Source: Parahaliea mediterranea
GTDB taxonomy: Bacteria; Pseudomonadota; Gammaproteobacteria; Pseudomonadales; Halieaceae
Length of the DNA: 64,000 nt
Direction of reading: 5' to 3'
Assembly (NCBI RefSeq): GCF_017255185.1
Contig: NZ_JAFKCZ010000016.1
Location: 1-64,000, forward strand
Under the pieces are notes generated by a model. It was given only the letters and a program-made list of their open reading frames with translations. It had not been told where the DNA came from and did not search any database. The translations under genes and the position numbers were made by a program. Shown piece by piece: positions 18,860 to 28,195 of the stretch. Every line of letters starts with the position of its first letter. The first letter of the stretch is position 1.

Positions 18860-21357
18860 ACGCAGAGAAGTTGGCGGCGCGACCGCAATCCGGCATTGGC
18901 GATGACCTGCAACGGCACTACGCCCTGACCCTGGGGCGGGACGACGCCGGCTGCTCCCACCACTACCTCTACCAGGCATTGGTGCTGACCGTGCGGGACC
19001 GGCTGGTGGCCCAGTGGCGCGTTACCCGGGAGCGCTACCAGCGCGAGCCGGTCAAGGCGGTCAACTACCTGTCGCTGGAATTCCTGATGGGGCGCAGCCT
19101 CAACAACGCACTGCTCAACCTCGACATCCAGCCCGGGGTCCGGGAGGCCCTGCAAGCCTGGGCCTGCGACCTGGAGGCGGTGGAGGACGAGGAACTGGAT
19201 GCCGGTTTGGGCAATGGCGGCCTGGGCCGGCTGGCGGCCTGTTTTCTCGACAGTTGCGCCACCATGTCGCTGCCTGTCACCGGCTACGGCATCCGCTACG
19301 AATACGGCATGTTCCACCAGCGCATCGAGAACGGCTACCAGGTGGAGTTCCCGGATCGCTGGCTGCGACACGGCAACCCCTGGGAGATCGAGTGCCCGGA
19401 GTTTACGCGCCGGGTGCTGTTTGGCGGCCGCACGGAATTCTACCGCGAGTCCGACGGTTCCCAGCGCGCGCGCTGGGTGGATACCCACGATGTGCTCGCC
19501 ATCCCCTACGATATCCCGGTGCCCGGTTATCGCAACGGTACGGTCAATACGCTGCGCCTGTGGAAGGCGGAGGCCACCGACGAATTCGACCTCGAGGAAT
19601 TCAATGCCGGAAGTTATACCGACGCGGTGGCGGCCAAGAACCAGGCGGAACAGATCACCATGGTGCTGTATCCGAACGACGCCAGCGAAGCGGGCAAGGA
19701 GTTGCGCCTGCGCCAGCAGTACTTCCTGGCCTCGGCCAGCCTGCAGGACGTGTTGCAGCAGTGGATTGCGCGCCGCGGGAATGATTTCAGCGAGTTCGCG
19801 GCCCACAATGCGTTCCAGCTCAACGACACCCATCCCACGGTGGCGGTCCCCGAACTGATGCGGCTGCTGATGGATCTCCACGGGCTGGACTGGGACCGGG
19901 CCTGGGCCATCACCACCGGCACCATGGCCTACACCAACCACACACTGCTGCCGGAAGCGCTGGAGGTGTGGTCGGTCAGCCTGTTCGGCGAATTGCTGCC
20001 GCGGCTGCTGGATATCATCTACGAGATCAACGCCCGCTTTCTGGGCGAGGTCGCGGATCGCTGGCCCGGCGACATCGAGCGCCAGGCGCGCATGTCGCTC
20101 ATTCAGGAGGCGCCCGAACCGGTGGTGCGCATGGCCTACCTGGGCATCGTCGGCAGCCACTCGGTCAACGGCGTTGCCGCGCTGCACACGCAATTGTTGA
20201 AGCAGGGCCTGTTCAGGGATTTTCACGCGTTCAGTCCGGAGAAATTCAACAATAAAACCAATGGCGTGACTCCGCGGCGTTGGCTGGCGCACTGTAACCC
20301 GCGGCTCAAGGCCCTGCTGAGCGACACGGTCGGCAACGCCTGGATCGGGAATCTCGAGCAGCTGGCGGCGCTGGCGCCCCGCGCCGGGGACGCCGCTTTT
20401 ACCGAACGCTTCCTGGCGGTCAAGCGCGACAACAAACGCGACCTGGCCGAGCTGGTGGAGCGGGAATGCGGCATTCGTTTTGATCTCGACATGATGTTCG
20501 ATGTCCAGGTCAAGCGCATCCACGAGTACAAGCGGCAACTGTTGAATGTGCTGCACGTCATTCACGTGTACGACCGCGTCCAGCGTGGCGACACCGACGG
20601 CCTGCACCCGCGCTGCGTGTTGATTGGCGGCAAGGCGGCGCCGGGTTACGCCATGGCCAAGCGCATCATCAAGCTGGTGAACAACGTGGCCACCGTGGTG
20701 AACCGCGATCCCCGCATGCGGGATTGGCTGCGCATTGCCTTCGTACCCGATTACCGGGTCTCGACCATGGAGGTGATTTGCCCGGGCACCGACCTCTCGG
20801 AGCAGATTTCCACCGCGGGCAAGGAGGCCTCGGGAACCGGCAACATGAAATTCATGATGAACGGCGCGGTGACTATCGGCACCCTGGATGGCGCCAATAT
20901 CGAGATCCGCGAGGCGGTGGGCGAGGACAATTTCTTTCTCTTTGGCCTCACCGCCACCGAGGTGGAGGCGGCCCGGCAATCCTGTGATCCCTCGGCCATT
21001 ATCGCCGGCGACGAGGACCTCGCGCGGGTGGTAAACCTGCTGGAGTGTGGCCACTTCAACCTGCTGGAGGGCGGGATTTTCGAGCCGGTGTGCGCGGCCT
21101 TGCGAGCCCCCGGCGATCCGTGGATGACCGCCGCGGATTTTCGCAGTTACGTGGACGCGCAGCGCCGTGTCGATGCGAGCTTCGCCGACCGGCGCGCGTG
21201 GGGACGGATGAGCGTCCTCAACACCGCCTTCAGCGGCCGATTCTCCAGTGACCGGACCATTGCCCAGTACCGCGATGAGATCTGGCGCACCCGGGCGCTA
21301 CCGGTGAGTGCCCATTCCCCCGGTGTCGGTCCGGCGGTTGGCGGCGCCGCCCCGTGA
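18856..21357 (+). CDS. glgP: Glycogen phosphorylase
   Basis: GT35 enzyme releasing glucose-1-phosphate from glycogen ends, with pyridoxal phosphate as cofactor. From ATG 18856, overlapping the glgX stop, it has 833 residues. The PLP-binding region reads KEASGTGNMKFMMNG with the conserved Lys. Other family blocks are NYLSLEFLMGR, DAGLGNGGLGRLAACF, and KFNNKTNGVTPRRWL. The frame continues 162 nt into glgX but has no family sequence there. The stop overlaps the glgA GTG. Confidence 0.97.
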   Translation: MNAEKLAARPQSGIGDDLQRHYALTLGRDDAGCSHHYLYQALVLTVRDRLVAQWRVTRERYQREPVKAVNYLSLEFLMGRSLNNALLNLDIQPGVREALQAWACDLEAVEDEELDAGLGNGGLGRLAACFLDSCATMSLPVTGYGIRYEYGMFHQRIENGYQVEFPDRWLRHGNPWEIECPEFTRRVLFGGRTEFYRESDGSQRARWVDTHDVLAIPYDIPVPGYRNGTVNTLRLWKAEATDEFDLEEFNAGSYTDAVAAKNQAEQITMVLYPNDASEAGKELRLRQQYFLASASLQDVLQQWIARRGNDFSEFAAHNAFQLNDTHPTVAVPELMRLLMDLHGLDWDRAWAITTGTMAYTNHTLLPEALEVWSVSLFGELLPRLLDIIYEINARFLGEVADRWPGDIERQARMSLIQEAPEPVVRMAYLGIVGSHSVNGVAALHTQLLKQGLFRDFHAFSPEKFNNKTNGVTPRRWLAHCNPRLKALLSDTVGNAWIGNLEQLAALAPRAGDAAFTERFLAVKRDNKRDLAELVERECGIRFDLDMMFDVQVKRIHEYKRQLLNVLHVIHVYDRVQRGDTDGLHPRCVLIGGKAAPGYAMAKRIIKLVNNVATVVNRDPRMRDWLRIAFVPDYRVSTMEVICPGTDLSEQISTAGKEASGTGNMKFMMNGAVTIGTLDGANIEIREAVGEDNFFLFGLTATEVEAARQSCDPSAIIAGDEDLARVVNLLECGHFNLLEGGIFEPVCAALRAPGDPWMTAADFRSYVDAQRRVDASFADRRAWGRMSVLNTAFSGRFSSDRTIAQYRDEIWRTRALPVSAHSPGVGPAVGGAAP

Positions 21358-22895
21358 AGCTGTTGATGGTGGCGGTGGAGAACGGCGCCCTGCCCGGCGG
21401 CAAGGTCGGTGGCATGGGCGATGTGCTGCGCGATGTCCCCCGCGCGCTGGCGGCCCTGGGCCACGAGGTTGCGGTGGTCACCCCCGGTTACCAGCGCTTC
21501 TCCCGGCTGCCGGGGGCGGAGCGGGTGGCCACCGTGGCCCTGCCCTTCCGCGGTCGGCTGGAACACGTCGGGGTCTATCGCCTGCCACCGCGGGCGGCCG
21601 CTGCTGTCCGGTTCTGGGTATTGGAACACCCCCTGTTCGCGGCGTGCGGCGCTATCTACTGCGACGACCCGCCAGGGCGCCCGTTCGCCACCGATGCGTC
21701 GCGTTTCGCGCTGTTTTGCAGCGCGGTGGTTCACGCCCTGGTCGCGCAGCAGCTGCCGCGACCGGACGTCATTCACCTGCACGACTGGCACACCGCCCTG
21801 GTGGCGCTGTTGCTGCACGGCGACCGCGCCGCCGCCGCGCTCGCCGACACCCGTCGGGTTTTCAGTATCCACAACCTCGCCCTGCAGGGCATCAGGCCCT
21901 TTGCCGGCGACGAGTCGGCCCTGTACAGCTGGTTTCCCGGCCTCACCGTGCCGCGGGGAATGGTGGCGGACCCCCGCTATCCGGACTGTGTCAACCTCAT
22001 GCGCGCCGGCATCAATCTGTGCCACAAGGTGCACGCGGTGTCGCCCACCTACGCCCGGGAGATACTCCGCCACGGCGAGGAGGGCGGCGGTGGCGCCGGC
22101 CTGGAGGTGGATTTGCAGGCGGCGGACCGGGAGGGCCGGCTCGAAGGCATTCTCAATGGCTGCGAGTACCCGGCGCCGGCGCCGGCGCCGCCCTTCGAGG
22201 CGTGGCCCGGTATCATCCGTCCCGAGCTGATGTGCTGGCTGGGGCGGTCGGATCAGGTGCGTTCCTGCGACCTGCTGGGCCTGCGGCGGCTGGACGACTG
22301 GGAGCGCGCCGGATGCGCGCGCCCGGCCCTGGTCGCGACGTCGGTGGGCCGCATGACCGCGCAGAAACTCAGTCTGCTCGCGCGGCCGATGGCGGACGGG
22401 CGCCCCGCCCTGGAGCATGTGCTGGACACGCTGGGCGAGGAGCGGTTGCTGGTGGTGCTCGGCAGTGGCGAGCCGGCGTTGGAGCGCCTGCTGACCCGCT
22501 GCGCCGGTGAACGCGGTAACCTGCTGTTTCTTGGGGGGTACTCGGAAACCCTGGCGGAGCTCCTTTACACCGGCGGCGACCTGTTCCTGATGCCCAGCAG
22601 TTTCGAGCCCTGCGGCATCAGCCAGATGCTGGCGATGCGCGCCGGGCAGCCCTGCCTGGTGCACGCTGTTGGCGGGCTGGTGGACACGGTGGTCGACGGC
22701 GAGACCGGGTTCCGTTTCGGTGGCGACGGGCCCGGGGCCCAGGCGGACGCGATGCTGGGCCGTTTGCGGGACGCTCTCGCGCTGCACGCGCGGCCGCGGG
22801 ATTGGGCCGCCTTGTGTCGCCGCGCCGCGGCGGCGCGCTTTCCCTGGGAGGAGGTGGCCCGGCAGTACCAGGAACGGCTCTATCGCGGGGCGTGA
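21354..22895 (+). CDS. glgA: Glycogen synthase (ADP-glucose type)
   Basis: GT5 glycosyltransferase elongating glycogen. The 513-residue protein starts at a GTG within the glgP stop. The substrate-binding K-x-G-G motif is KVGGMGDV, a variant of the common [24 protein letters not shown] and the C-terminal [15 protein letters not shown] support a starch/glycogen synthase. Last gene of malQ-glgB-glgX-glgP-glgA. No glgC neighbours it, so the ADP-glucose supply is encoded elsewhere. Confidence 0.94.
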   Translation: MKLLMVAVENGALPGGKVGGMGDVLRDVPRALAALGHEVAVVTPGYQRFSRLPGAERVATVALPFRGRLEHVGVYRLPPRAAAAVRFWVLEHPLFAACGAIYCDDPPGRPFATDASRFALFCSAVVHALVAQQLPRPDVIHLHDWHTALVALLLHGDRAAAALADTRRVFSIHNLALQGIRPFAGDESALYSWFPGLTVPRGMVADPRYPDCVNLMRAGINLCHKVHAVSPTYAREILRHGEEGGGGAGLEVDLQAADREGRLEGILNGCEYPAPAPAPPFEAWPGIIRPELMCWLGRSDQVRSCDLLGLRRLDDWERAGCARPALVATSVGRMTAQKLSLLARPMADGRPALEHVLDTLGEERLLVVLGSGEPALERLLTRCAGERGNLLFLGGYSETLAELLYTGGDLFLMPSSFEPCGISQMLAMRAGQPCLVHAVGGLVDTVVDGETGFRFGGDGPGAQADAMLGRLRDALALHARPRDWAALCRRAAAARFPWEEVARQYQERLYRGA

Positions 22896-22962
22896 AGGCC
22901 CGCCCCCGGGGCGGACCGTCGCGCCCGGCGCGGCCGCCGCTGCGCCCGGCCGCCATAAGGCG

Positions 22963-22968
22963 TATAAT
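22963..22968 (+). promoter_or_regulatory. Probable -10 element for prfC
   Basis: A perfect TATAAT sits 27 nt before the prfC ATG in a 100-nt gap after glgA, in the context GCGTATAATCCGCG. No good -35 hexamer is visible 17 nt upstream. It suggests that prfC is transcribed separately from the glg operon. Confidence 0.5.
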
Positions 22969-22995
22969 CCGCGCTTTTTCACCCCGGCAGGATCC

Positions 22996-24573
22996 ATGTC
23001 AGAGCTCAGCAAGGACATCAGCAGTCGCCGCACCTTCGCGATCATCTCCCACCCGGACGCCGGTAAGACAACGATTACCGAGAAACTGCTGCTGCTCGGC
23101 CAGGCGATCCAGGTGGCGGGCAGCGTCAAGGGCAAGAAAGGCCCCCACGCCACTTCCGACTGGATGAGCATGGAGCAGGAGCGGGGCATCTCGGTGACCT
23201 CCTCGGTGATGCAGTTTCCCTACCGCGAACGCACCGTGAACCTGCTCGACACGCCCGGTCACGAGGATTTCTCCGAGGATACCTACCGCACGCTGACCGC
23301 GGTGGACTCCGCGCTGATGGTGATCGATGGCGCCAAGGGGGTGGAGGATCGCACCATCAAGCTGATGAACGTGTGCCGCCTGCGGGACACGCCGATCTTC
23401 AGCTTCGTCAACAAGATGGACCGGGATATTCGCGACCCCATCGAGCTGCTGGACGAGATCGAGGAAGTGCTGGCGATCCAGGGCGCGCCGATCAACTGGC
23501 CGATCGGCATGGGCAGCCTGTTCAAGGGGGTCTACAACCTCTACACCGACGTGATCCACCAGTACACCCCGGGGCAGGGCAGCGTGCTGCCCGAGGACAA
23601 GCGCATCGCGGGACTGGACTCCGAGGCCGCCCGCGAGCTGCTGGGGGAGGACTACGAGGATTTCGTGGACGAGATCGAACTGGTGCGCGGCGCCAGCCAT
23701 ACCTTCGACCTCGAGGCTTTTCTCGCCGGCAAGCTGAGCCCGGTGTTCTTCGGCACCGCGCTGGGCAACTTCGGCGTGCGGGAGATGCTCGACGACTTTG
23801 TACAGTGGGCCCCGCCGCCCCAGGACCGCGAAGCCACCAGCCGCCCGGTGGGCGCCGGCGAGGAGAGCTTTTCGGGCTTTGTGTTCAAGATCCAGGCCAA
23901 TATGGACCCGCGCCACCGCGACCGCATCGCCTTTCTGCGCGTGTGTTCCGGCGAGTACCGCAAAGGCATGAAAATGCGCCATACGCGTATCGCCAAGGAT
24001 GTGAAGATCGCCGACGCGGTGACCTTCAAGGCCGGCGAACGGGTGCTGGTGGAGCGGGCCGTCTCTGGCGATATCATCGGCCTGCACAACCACGGCACCA
24101 TCCAGATCGGCGATACCTTCACCGAGGGCGAGGAGCTGCAGTTCACGGGCATTCCCCATTTCGCCCCGGAGCTGTTCCGCCGTATTCGCCTCAAGGACCC
24201 GATGAAGTCCAAACAGTTGCAAAAGGGCCTGCAACAGCTCTCCGAGGAGGGTTCGACCCAGGTTTTCGCGCCGATCAAATCCACCGACCTGATCGTGGGC
24301 GCCGTCGGCCAGTTGCAGTTCGACGTGGTGTCCTACCGGCTCAAGGACGAGTACAAGGTGGAGGCGATGTACGAGCCGGTCAACGTGTACACCGCGCGCT
24401 GGGTTTACTGTGACGACGAGCGCAAGCTGGAAGAGTTCCGCAAGAAGGCGGCGGACCAGCTCTCCATCGACGGCGGCGGCTACCTCACCTATCTGGCGCC
24501 CACCCGGGTCAACCTGTCGCTGATGGAGGAGCGCTGGCCGGATATCGAGTTCCGCGCCACCCGCGAGCACTGA
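22996..24573 (+). CDS. prfC: Peptide chain release factor 3
   Basis: Translational GTPase that recycles RF1/RF2 from the ribosome. From ATG 22996 it has 525 residues (E. coli 529). G-motifs are [14 protein letters not shown] (G1), [10 protein letters not shown] (G2 region), [14 protein letters not shown] (G3) and NKMDRD (G4). The C-terminal half is typical of RF3 rather than EF-G ([10 protein letters not shown]). The frame runs open upstream into glgA but without family sequence. Followed by a repeat-rich intergenic region. Confidence 0.97.
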   Translation: MSELSKDISSRRTFAIISHPDAGKTTITEKLLLLGQAIQVAGSVKGKKGPHATSDWMSMEQERGISVTSSVMQFPYRERTVNLLDTPGHEDFSEDTYRTLTAVDSALMVIDGAKGVEDRTIKLMNVCRLRDTPIFSFVNKMDRDIRDPIELLDEIEEVLAIQGAPINWPIGMGSLFKGVYNLYTDVIHQYTPGQGSVLPEDKRIAGLDSEAARELLGEDYEDFVDEIELVRGASHTFDLEAFLAGKLSPVFFGTALGNFGVREMLDDFVQWAPPPQDREATSRPVGAGEESFSGFVFKIQANMDPRHRDRIAFLRVCSGEYRKGMKMRHTRIAKDVKIADAVTFKAGERVLVERAVSGDIIGLHNHGTIQIGDTFTEGEELQFTGIPHFAPELFRRIRLKDPMKSKQLQKGLQQLSEEGSTQVFAPIKSTDLIVGAVGQLQFDVVSYRLKDEYKVEAMYEPVNVYTARWVYCDDERKLEEFRKKAADQLSIDGGGYLTYLAPTRVNLSLMEERWPDIEFRATREH

Positions 24574-24613
24574 GGCCTCACGGCGCGGCCCCGTGCCGTG
24601 TGGTGCCGAGGGT

Positions 24614-24811
24614 GCCTTGGTCGAATGAATTCGACCCTACAGGGTGTGGAGTGGGCCTCCCTGTAGGGCGGACAGCGGGCCCCTCTTTTCGGGTCATTCA
24701 TTCCGCCGCTTTTTGGTCGAATAAATTCGACCCTACAGGGAGAGTGGGCTGCCTTGGTCGAATAAATTCGACCCTACATGGGGCTTTCTGTAGGGCTGAA
24801 TTTAGTCGGCC
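24614..24811. repeat. Cluster of REP-like palindromic intergenic repeats
   Basis: Three direct copies of GGTCGAAT-(GA/AA)-ATTCGACCCTACA lie at 24619-24641, 24715-24737 and 24756-24778. Each contains 8-bp inverted arms, imperfect in the first copy. Inverted relatives with TGTAGGG stand at 24662-24671 and 24789-24811, so CTACAGGG and CCCTGTAG can pair into longer hairpins. Such sequences are typical of dispersed non-coding REP/MITE-like families. The prfC to diguanylate-cyclase gap (24574-25020) contains no gene. Confidence 0.8.
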
Positions 24812-25020
24812 ATTCGCGCGCGGTGGTGGCCGAAAGCCGCCCTGCAAGCGCGGGGTCGCCAACCGCGTCACACTTCAGCGATCCGGCGCGCCGCTTGCAT
24901 AGTGACCACAGTGACTGTGTGGGATACTTGTGCTGGTTCTGAGTGCCGTCTTGGGGAATCCCCATACTGAGCGTTGCTCTGCGCAGAGCCGACACCGATT
25001 CGAAAGATAGGCAAGCTCCC

Positions 25021-26079
25021 GTGCTCTGGCGCCACCACCACCCGGACATCACTGTCGACGACCCGCGCTACCGCCAGGTGGCGCTGCTCTACGCCTTTAT
25101 TTTGATCATGGCGCTGTATTTCGGCGTCATCGGTACTCTCAACCTGGTCCTGTTCGGCGACGAGGCTATCGCCCTGTTCGATTTCGCCGGTTTCGCCTGC
25201 ACCTTGGGTATTTACGCCTACACGCGCCGCACCGCGCAATTCCGGCGCGCCAGCTGGGCCGCGGTGCTCACCCTGATCGGCGTTCTTGCCGGCTTTACCT
25301 GGTTGGCCCGGGGGGCGAGCTATTCCCTGCTGTGGATTACGGTATTGCCGCCCATCGCCTTTTTCCTGCTGGGGGTGCGCGCCGGATCGTGGGTGACCGG
25401 CCTGTTTTTCACGTTTGTCATGGTCTTCCTGGCGGTGGTCGAGCCCAACTGGCACCAGGTGCACCTCAGCCAGGGGGCGCTGTTGAACTTTGCCGAGGTG
25501 ATGACCGCCCACTGGTTCCTGTTTCGCCACTACGAAATATCCCGCACCGAGGCCTACCAGCAACTGAAGGAGAGCGCGGCCATCGATCGCCTGACCGGTT
25601 TGTGGAACCGCATGCGGCTCGACGAGGCGCTTGCCGACACGCTGGCGCTGGCGCGCAGGACCGGGCGCGGTACCGCGGTATTGCTGGCGGATGTCGATCA
25701 CTTCAAGCAGATCAACGACGTCCACGGGCACCTGATGGGCGACGATGTGTTGCGTGAAATCGCCCGTATTTTACAGCGCGGTATCCGCCACACCGACCGT
25801 GTGGGCCGCTGGGGCGGCGAGGAGTTCCTGGTGTTGTGCCCCGACACCGATGCCGAGGGCGCGCGTATCCTGGCGGAGAAGGTTCGCGCGGCGGTGGCCG
25901 CGGGCGACTACCCCGCCGGGGTGGCGGTCACCGTCAGTGTGGGGGTGGCCGCGGCTCGCGGCGACCTCGACGCGGACCAGTTCCTGCAAATCGCCGACCG
26001 GCAGCTGTACCGCGCCAAGGCTGGGGGCCGCGATTGCGTCATGGTCGAGCAGTCCGACGGGGCGACGGTAAAGCCGTGA
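25021..26079 (+). CDS. Membrane diguanylate cyclase
   Basis: Makes cyclic di-GMP from two GTP. About five to six hydrophobic segments occupy the first ~165 residues, with no sensor family I can name. A GGDEF domain follows with AIDRLTGLWNRMRLDEAL, LADVDHFKQINDVHGHLMGD and the active-site variant GGEEF. An RxxD inhibitory site (RHTD) lies five residues before it, implying product feedback. I place the start at GTG 25021 (352 residues). A GTG at 24943 would add 26 residues without a better ribosome site. Confidence 0.88.
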   Translation: MLWRHHHPDITVDDPRYRQVALLYAFILIMALYFGVIGTLNLVLFGDEAIALFDFAGFACTLGIYAYTRRTAQFRRASWAAVLTLIGVLAGFTWLARGASYSLLWITVLPPIAFFLLGVRAGSWVTGLFFTFVMVFLAVVEPNWHQVHLSQGALLNFAEVMTAHWFLFRHYEISRTEAYQQLKESAAIDRLTGLWNRMRLDEALADTLALARRTGRGTAVLLADVDHFKQINDVHGHLMGDDVLREIARILQRGIRHTDRVGRWGGEEFLVLCPDTDAEGARILAEKVRAAVAAGDYPAGVAVTVSVGVAAARGDLDADQFLQIADRQLYRAKAGGRDCVMVEQSDGATVKP

Positions 26080-26124
26080 GTCGGGGGGCTGCGCCGCCCG
26101 GTTCGCGGCGGCGCACGGCGACAC

Positions 26125-26610
26125 TCAGCCCAGGAGGGCGTCGATATCCTTTTCGATATCCCCCGGCTTGGTCATCGGCGCGTAGCGCTTGATGACCTTG
26201 CCGGAGCCGTCCACCAGGAACTTGGTGAAATTCCATTTGATGCGCTGGGAGCCAAGGGCGCCGGGGGCCGCTTTTTTGAGGTGCTTGTACAGCGGGTCGG
26301 CGGCGTCGCCATTGACCTCGATCTTGCCGAACATGGGGAAGCTGACACCGTAGTTGAGCTGGCAGAACTCCATGATCTCGCCGTTGCTGCCGGGGTCCTG
26401 CTTGCCGAACTGGTTGCAGGGGAAGCCGAGAATCTCCAGGCCGCGCTCGCGGTATTTCTGGTACAGCTGCTCCAGGCCTTCGAACTGGGGGGTAAAGCCG
26501 CACTTGGAGGCGGTATTTACCACCAGCAGTACCTTGCCTCTGTAATCACCCAGCGATCTGGCCTCGCCGGTGGGTGACTGGCAGGTGAAGTCGTAGATGG
26601 AATCGGTCAT
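26125..26610 (-). CDS. Glutathione peroxidase family (thiol peroxidase)
   Basis: Reduces peroxides with glutathione or thioredoxin. The 161-residue protein is the cysteine type: [11 protein letters not shown] has Cys where animal enzymes have selenocysteine. The remaining tetrad motifs are [14 protein letters not shown] and [10 protein letters not shown]. No signal peptide is seen, so it is cytoplasmic. It is convergent with the diguanylate cyclase gene and lies downstream of the desaturase gene on the same strand, separated by a short minisatellite. Confidence 0.94.
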   Translation of the reverse strand: MTDSIYDFTCQSPTGEARSLGDYRGKVLLVVNTASKCGFTPQFEGLEQLYQKYRERGLEILGFPCNQFGKQDPGSNGEIMEFCQLNYGVSFPMFGKIEVNGDAADPLYKHLKKAAPGALGSQRIKWNFTKFLVDGSGKVIKRYAPMTKPGDIEKDIDALLG

Positions 26611-26683
26611 GTGGTCCCCTTGTTATTGGCTGGCTCGGCGCCATTATGGCACTCCGGTCTCCTACGCGGAAAGCGGCCAGCCG

Positions 26684-26761
26684 GATCAGGCGGCTTGCGA
26701 TCAGGCGGTCTGCGATCAGGGGAAAGGCCGCGCTCAGGCGGCCTGCGCTCAGGCGGCCTGG
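26684..26761. repeat. 15-bp minisatellite carrying serial in-frame stops
   Basis: Four 15-bp units of type G(A/C)TCAGGCGGCCTGC lie at 26684-26698, 26699-26713, 26732-26746 and 26747-26761, with an 18-bp variant at 26714-26731. Read on the minus strand in the desaturase frame, every unit is a copy of the gene's last codons plus TGA (CAGGCCGCCTGA). The coding end and stop are therefore tandemly repeated past the gene. Confidence 0.85.
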
Positions 26762-27921
26762 GGCTGGACTTGCTGCATCAGCATCGACAGGCGCTTGCGC
26801 TGCATCTTCAACGAGTACTCCAGCTCCTTGAACTTGGTGCGCAGGGCGGCGTGTTCCCACTTGTGCAGCAGGGCCAGCTTGCGCTCCTCGATGGCGCCTT
26901 CGAGTTCCGCCACCTTGCGTTCGTAGCGCTCCGCCTGCAGGGCCTTCCACTGGTTCACCGACTCGGTGAAGAGCTGGTATTCGCGTTCCAGGCTCGCCAG
27001 CAGGGGGGCGGGATTCTCGGCCCGCTCCAGCTTGCGCCGCGCGCGCTCGAACTGGGTGTCGAGGATGGCGCGCTGGATCTTGAAGTTGGGGATCCGGGTC
27101 AGGTTCCGGGCCAGGCCCAGGCGGGAACAGAGATTGATCATCCACTTGGTGGGATCCCACTGGTACCAGCGGATGCCGTTGCGGTAGTCGGTTTGGAAGA
27201 TGTGGTGGTAGTTGTGGTAGCCCTCGCCGTAGGTGAGGAAGGCCAAAAAGCCGTTGTCCCGGGCGCTGTTGGACTCGGTGTAGGGACGGCTGCCCCAGAA
27301 ATGGGCCAGGGAGTTGATGAAAAAGGTCACATGGTGGTTGACCACCAGCCGCAGCAGGCCCACTAGCAACAGGGTGCCGATGATATCGCCGTGCCAGACG
27401 CCCAGCAGCAGCGGCAGGCCCACGTTCATGAACACCGTCAGCGCTACGTAGTGCCGGTGCTGCCACATCACTACCGGATCGCGCTGCAGGTCCCGCGCGT
27501 TGCTGAAATCGGGGTCGTTGCTGTTGTACTTGCGCAGCATCCAGCCCATATGGCTGAACCACAGTCCGCGGCTGGCGGAGTAGGGGTCGCGGTGGTCGTC
27601 GTCCACGTGGCGGTGGTGGCGGCGGTGATCGGAAGCCCAGATCAGGATACTGTTCTGCAGGGCGCCCGCGCCCCAGAAGGCAAAAAACCACTTCAGCGCC
27701 GGGTGGGCCTCGTAGGCTTTGTGGGCCCACAGGCGGTGGTAGCCCCCGGTGATGGACATGCCATTTAGGTAGAGAAAGGCCAGGGCCCACAGCCACTGGA
27801 AACCATCGTAGCCGCGGTACAGGCCCCACAGGGGCACCAGCACCAGCGCGGCGAGCGGAAGGCCGACGAAAATGGTCACGTTGACCGGGTTTAGCGGCGG
27901 CTTGGGGGTCGGTTGGGTCAT
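26749..27921 (-). CDS. Acyl-CoA/acyl-lipid delta-9 desaturase with coiled-coil tail
   Basis: Membrane di-iron desaturase inserting a cis double bond into fatty acyl chains. From the ATG at 27921 it has 390 residues. The three histidine boxes are HRLWAH (62-67), HRRHH (99-103) and HNYHH (236-240), among four or so membrane helices. Residues ~280-385 form a charged, heptad-like helical tail (for example LEREYQLFTESVNQWKALQA) that is longer than in compact bacterial relatives. The stop lies inside a 15-bp minisatellite. Substrate (CoA, ACP or phospholipid) cannot be told. Confidence 0.9.
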   Translation of the reverse strand: MTQPTPKPPLNPVNVTIFVGLPLAALVLVPLWGLYRGYDGFQWLWALAFLYLNGMSITGGYHRLWAHKAYEAHPALKWFFAFWGAGALQNSILIWASDHRRHHRHVDDDHRDPYSASRGLWFSHMGWMLRKYNSNDPDFSNARDLQRDPVVMWQHRHYVALTVFMNVGLPLLLGVWHGDIIGTLLLVGLLRLVVNHHVTFFINSLAHFWGSRPYTESNSARDNGFLAFLTYGEGYHNYHHIFQTDYRNGIRWYQWDPTKWMINLCSRLGLARNLTRIPNFKIQRAILDTQFERARRKLERAENPAPLLASLEREYQLFTESVNQWKALQAERYERKVAELEGAIEERKLALLHKWEHAALRTKFKELEYSLKMQRKRLSMLMQQVQPQAA

Positions 27922-27963
27922 CGCCGGAACGGACCTCGCAGATCGTAAAAGAAGCGAATGGTA

Positions 27964-27983
27964 ACTTTTTTGGCCGAAAAAGT
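27964..27983. promoter_or_regulatory. Palindrome upstream of the desaturase, possible operator
   Basis: ACTTTTT and AAAAAGT arms flank TGGCCG 43 nt upstream of the desaturase start, in the gap shared with the divergent MATE gene. It could be an operator for either gene. A fortuitous hairpin cannot be excluded. Confidence 0.35.
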
Positions 27984-28195
27984 CTTCCGGCGCACTCGGG
28001 GCAGTGTGGCAGCTCGCAGGCGCCAATGCCATGATTTCCGCCCGCGAATTGCCGCCGCAGGTGGCGGTCGGATACAGTATCATGCGCTCTTCCGCGGGGG
28101 GCCGTCGCCCGCCAGTGCCAATGCCGCCACCATTTTCGCCAACGTCGCCGCCACTCGTGAGTGCGCGGTCGCCACAAGGGGAAACGAGGGAATCC

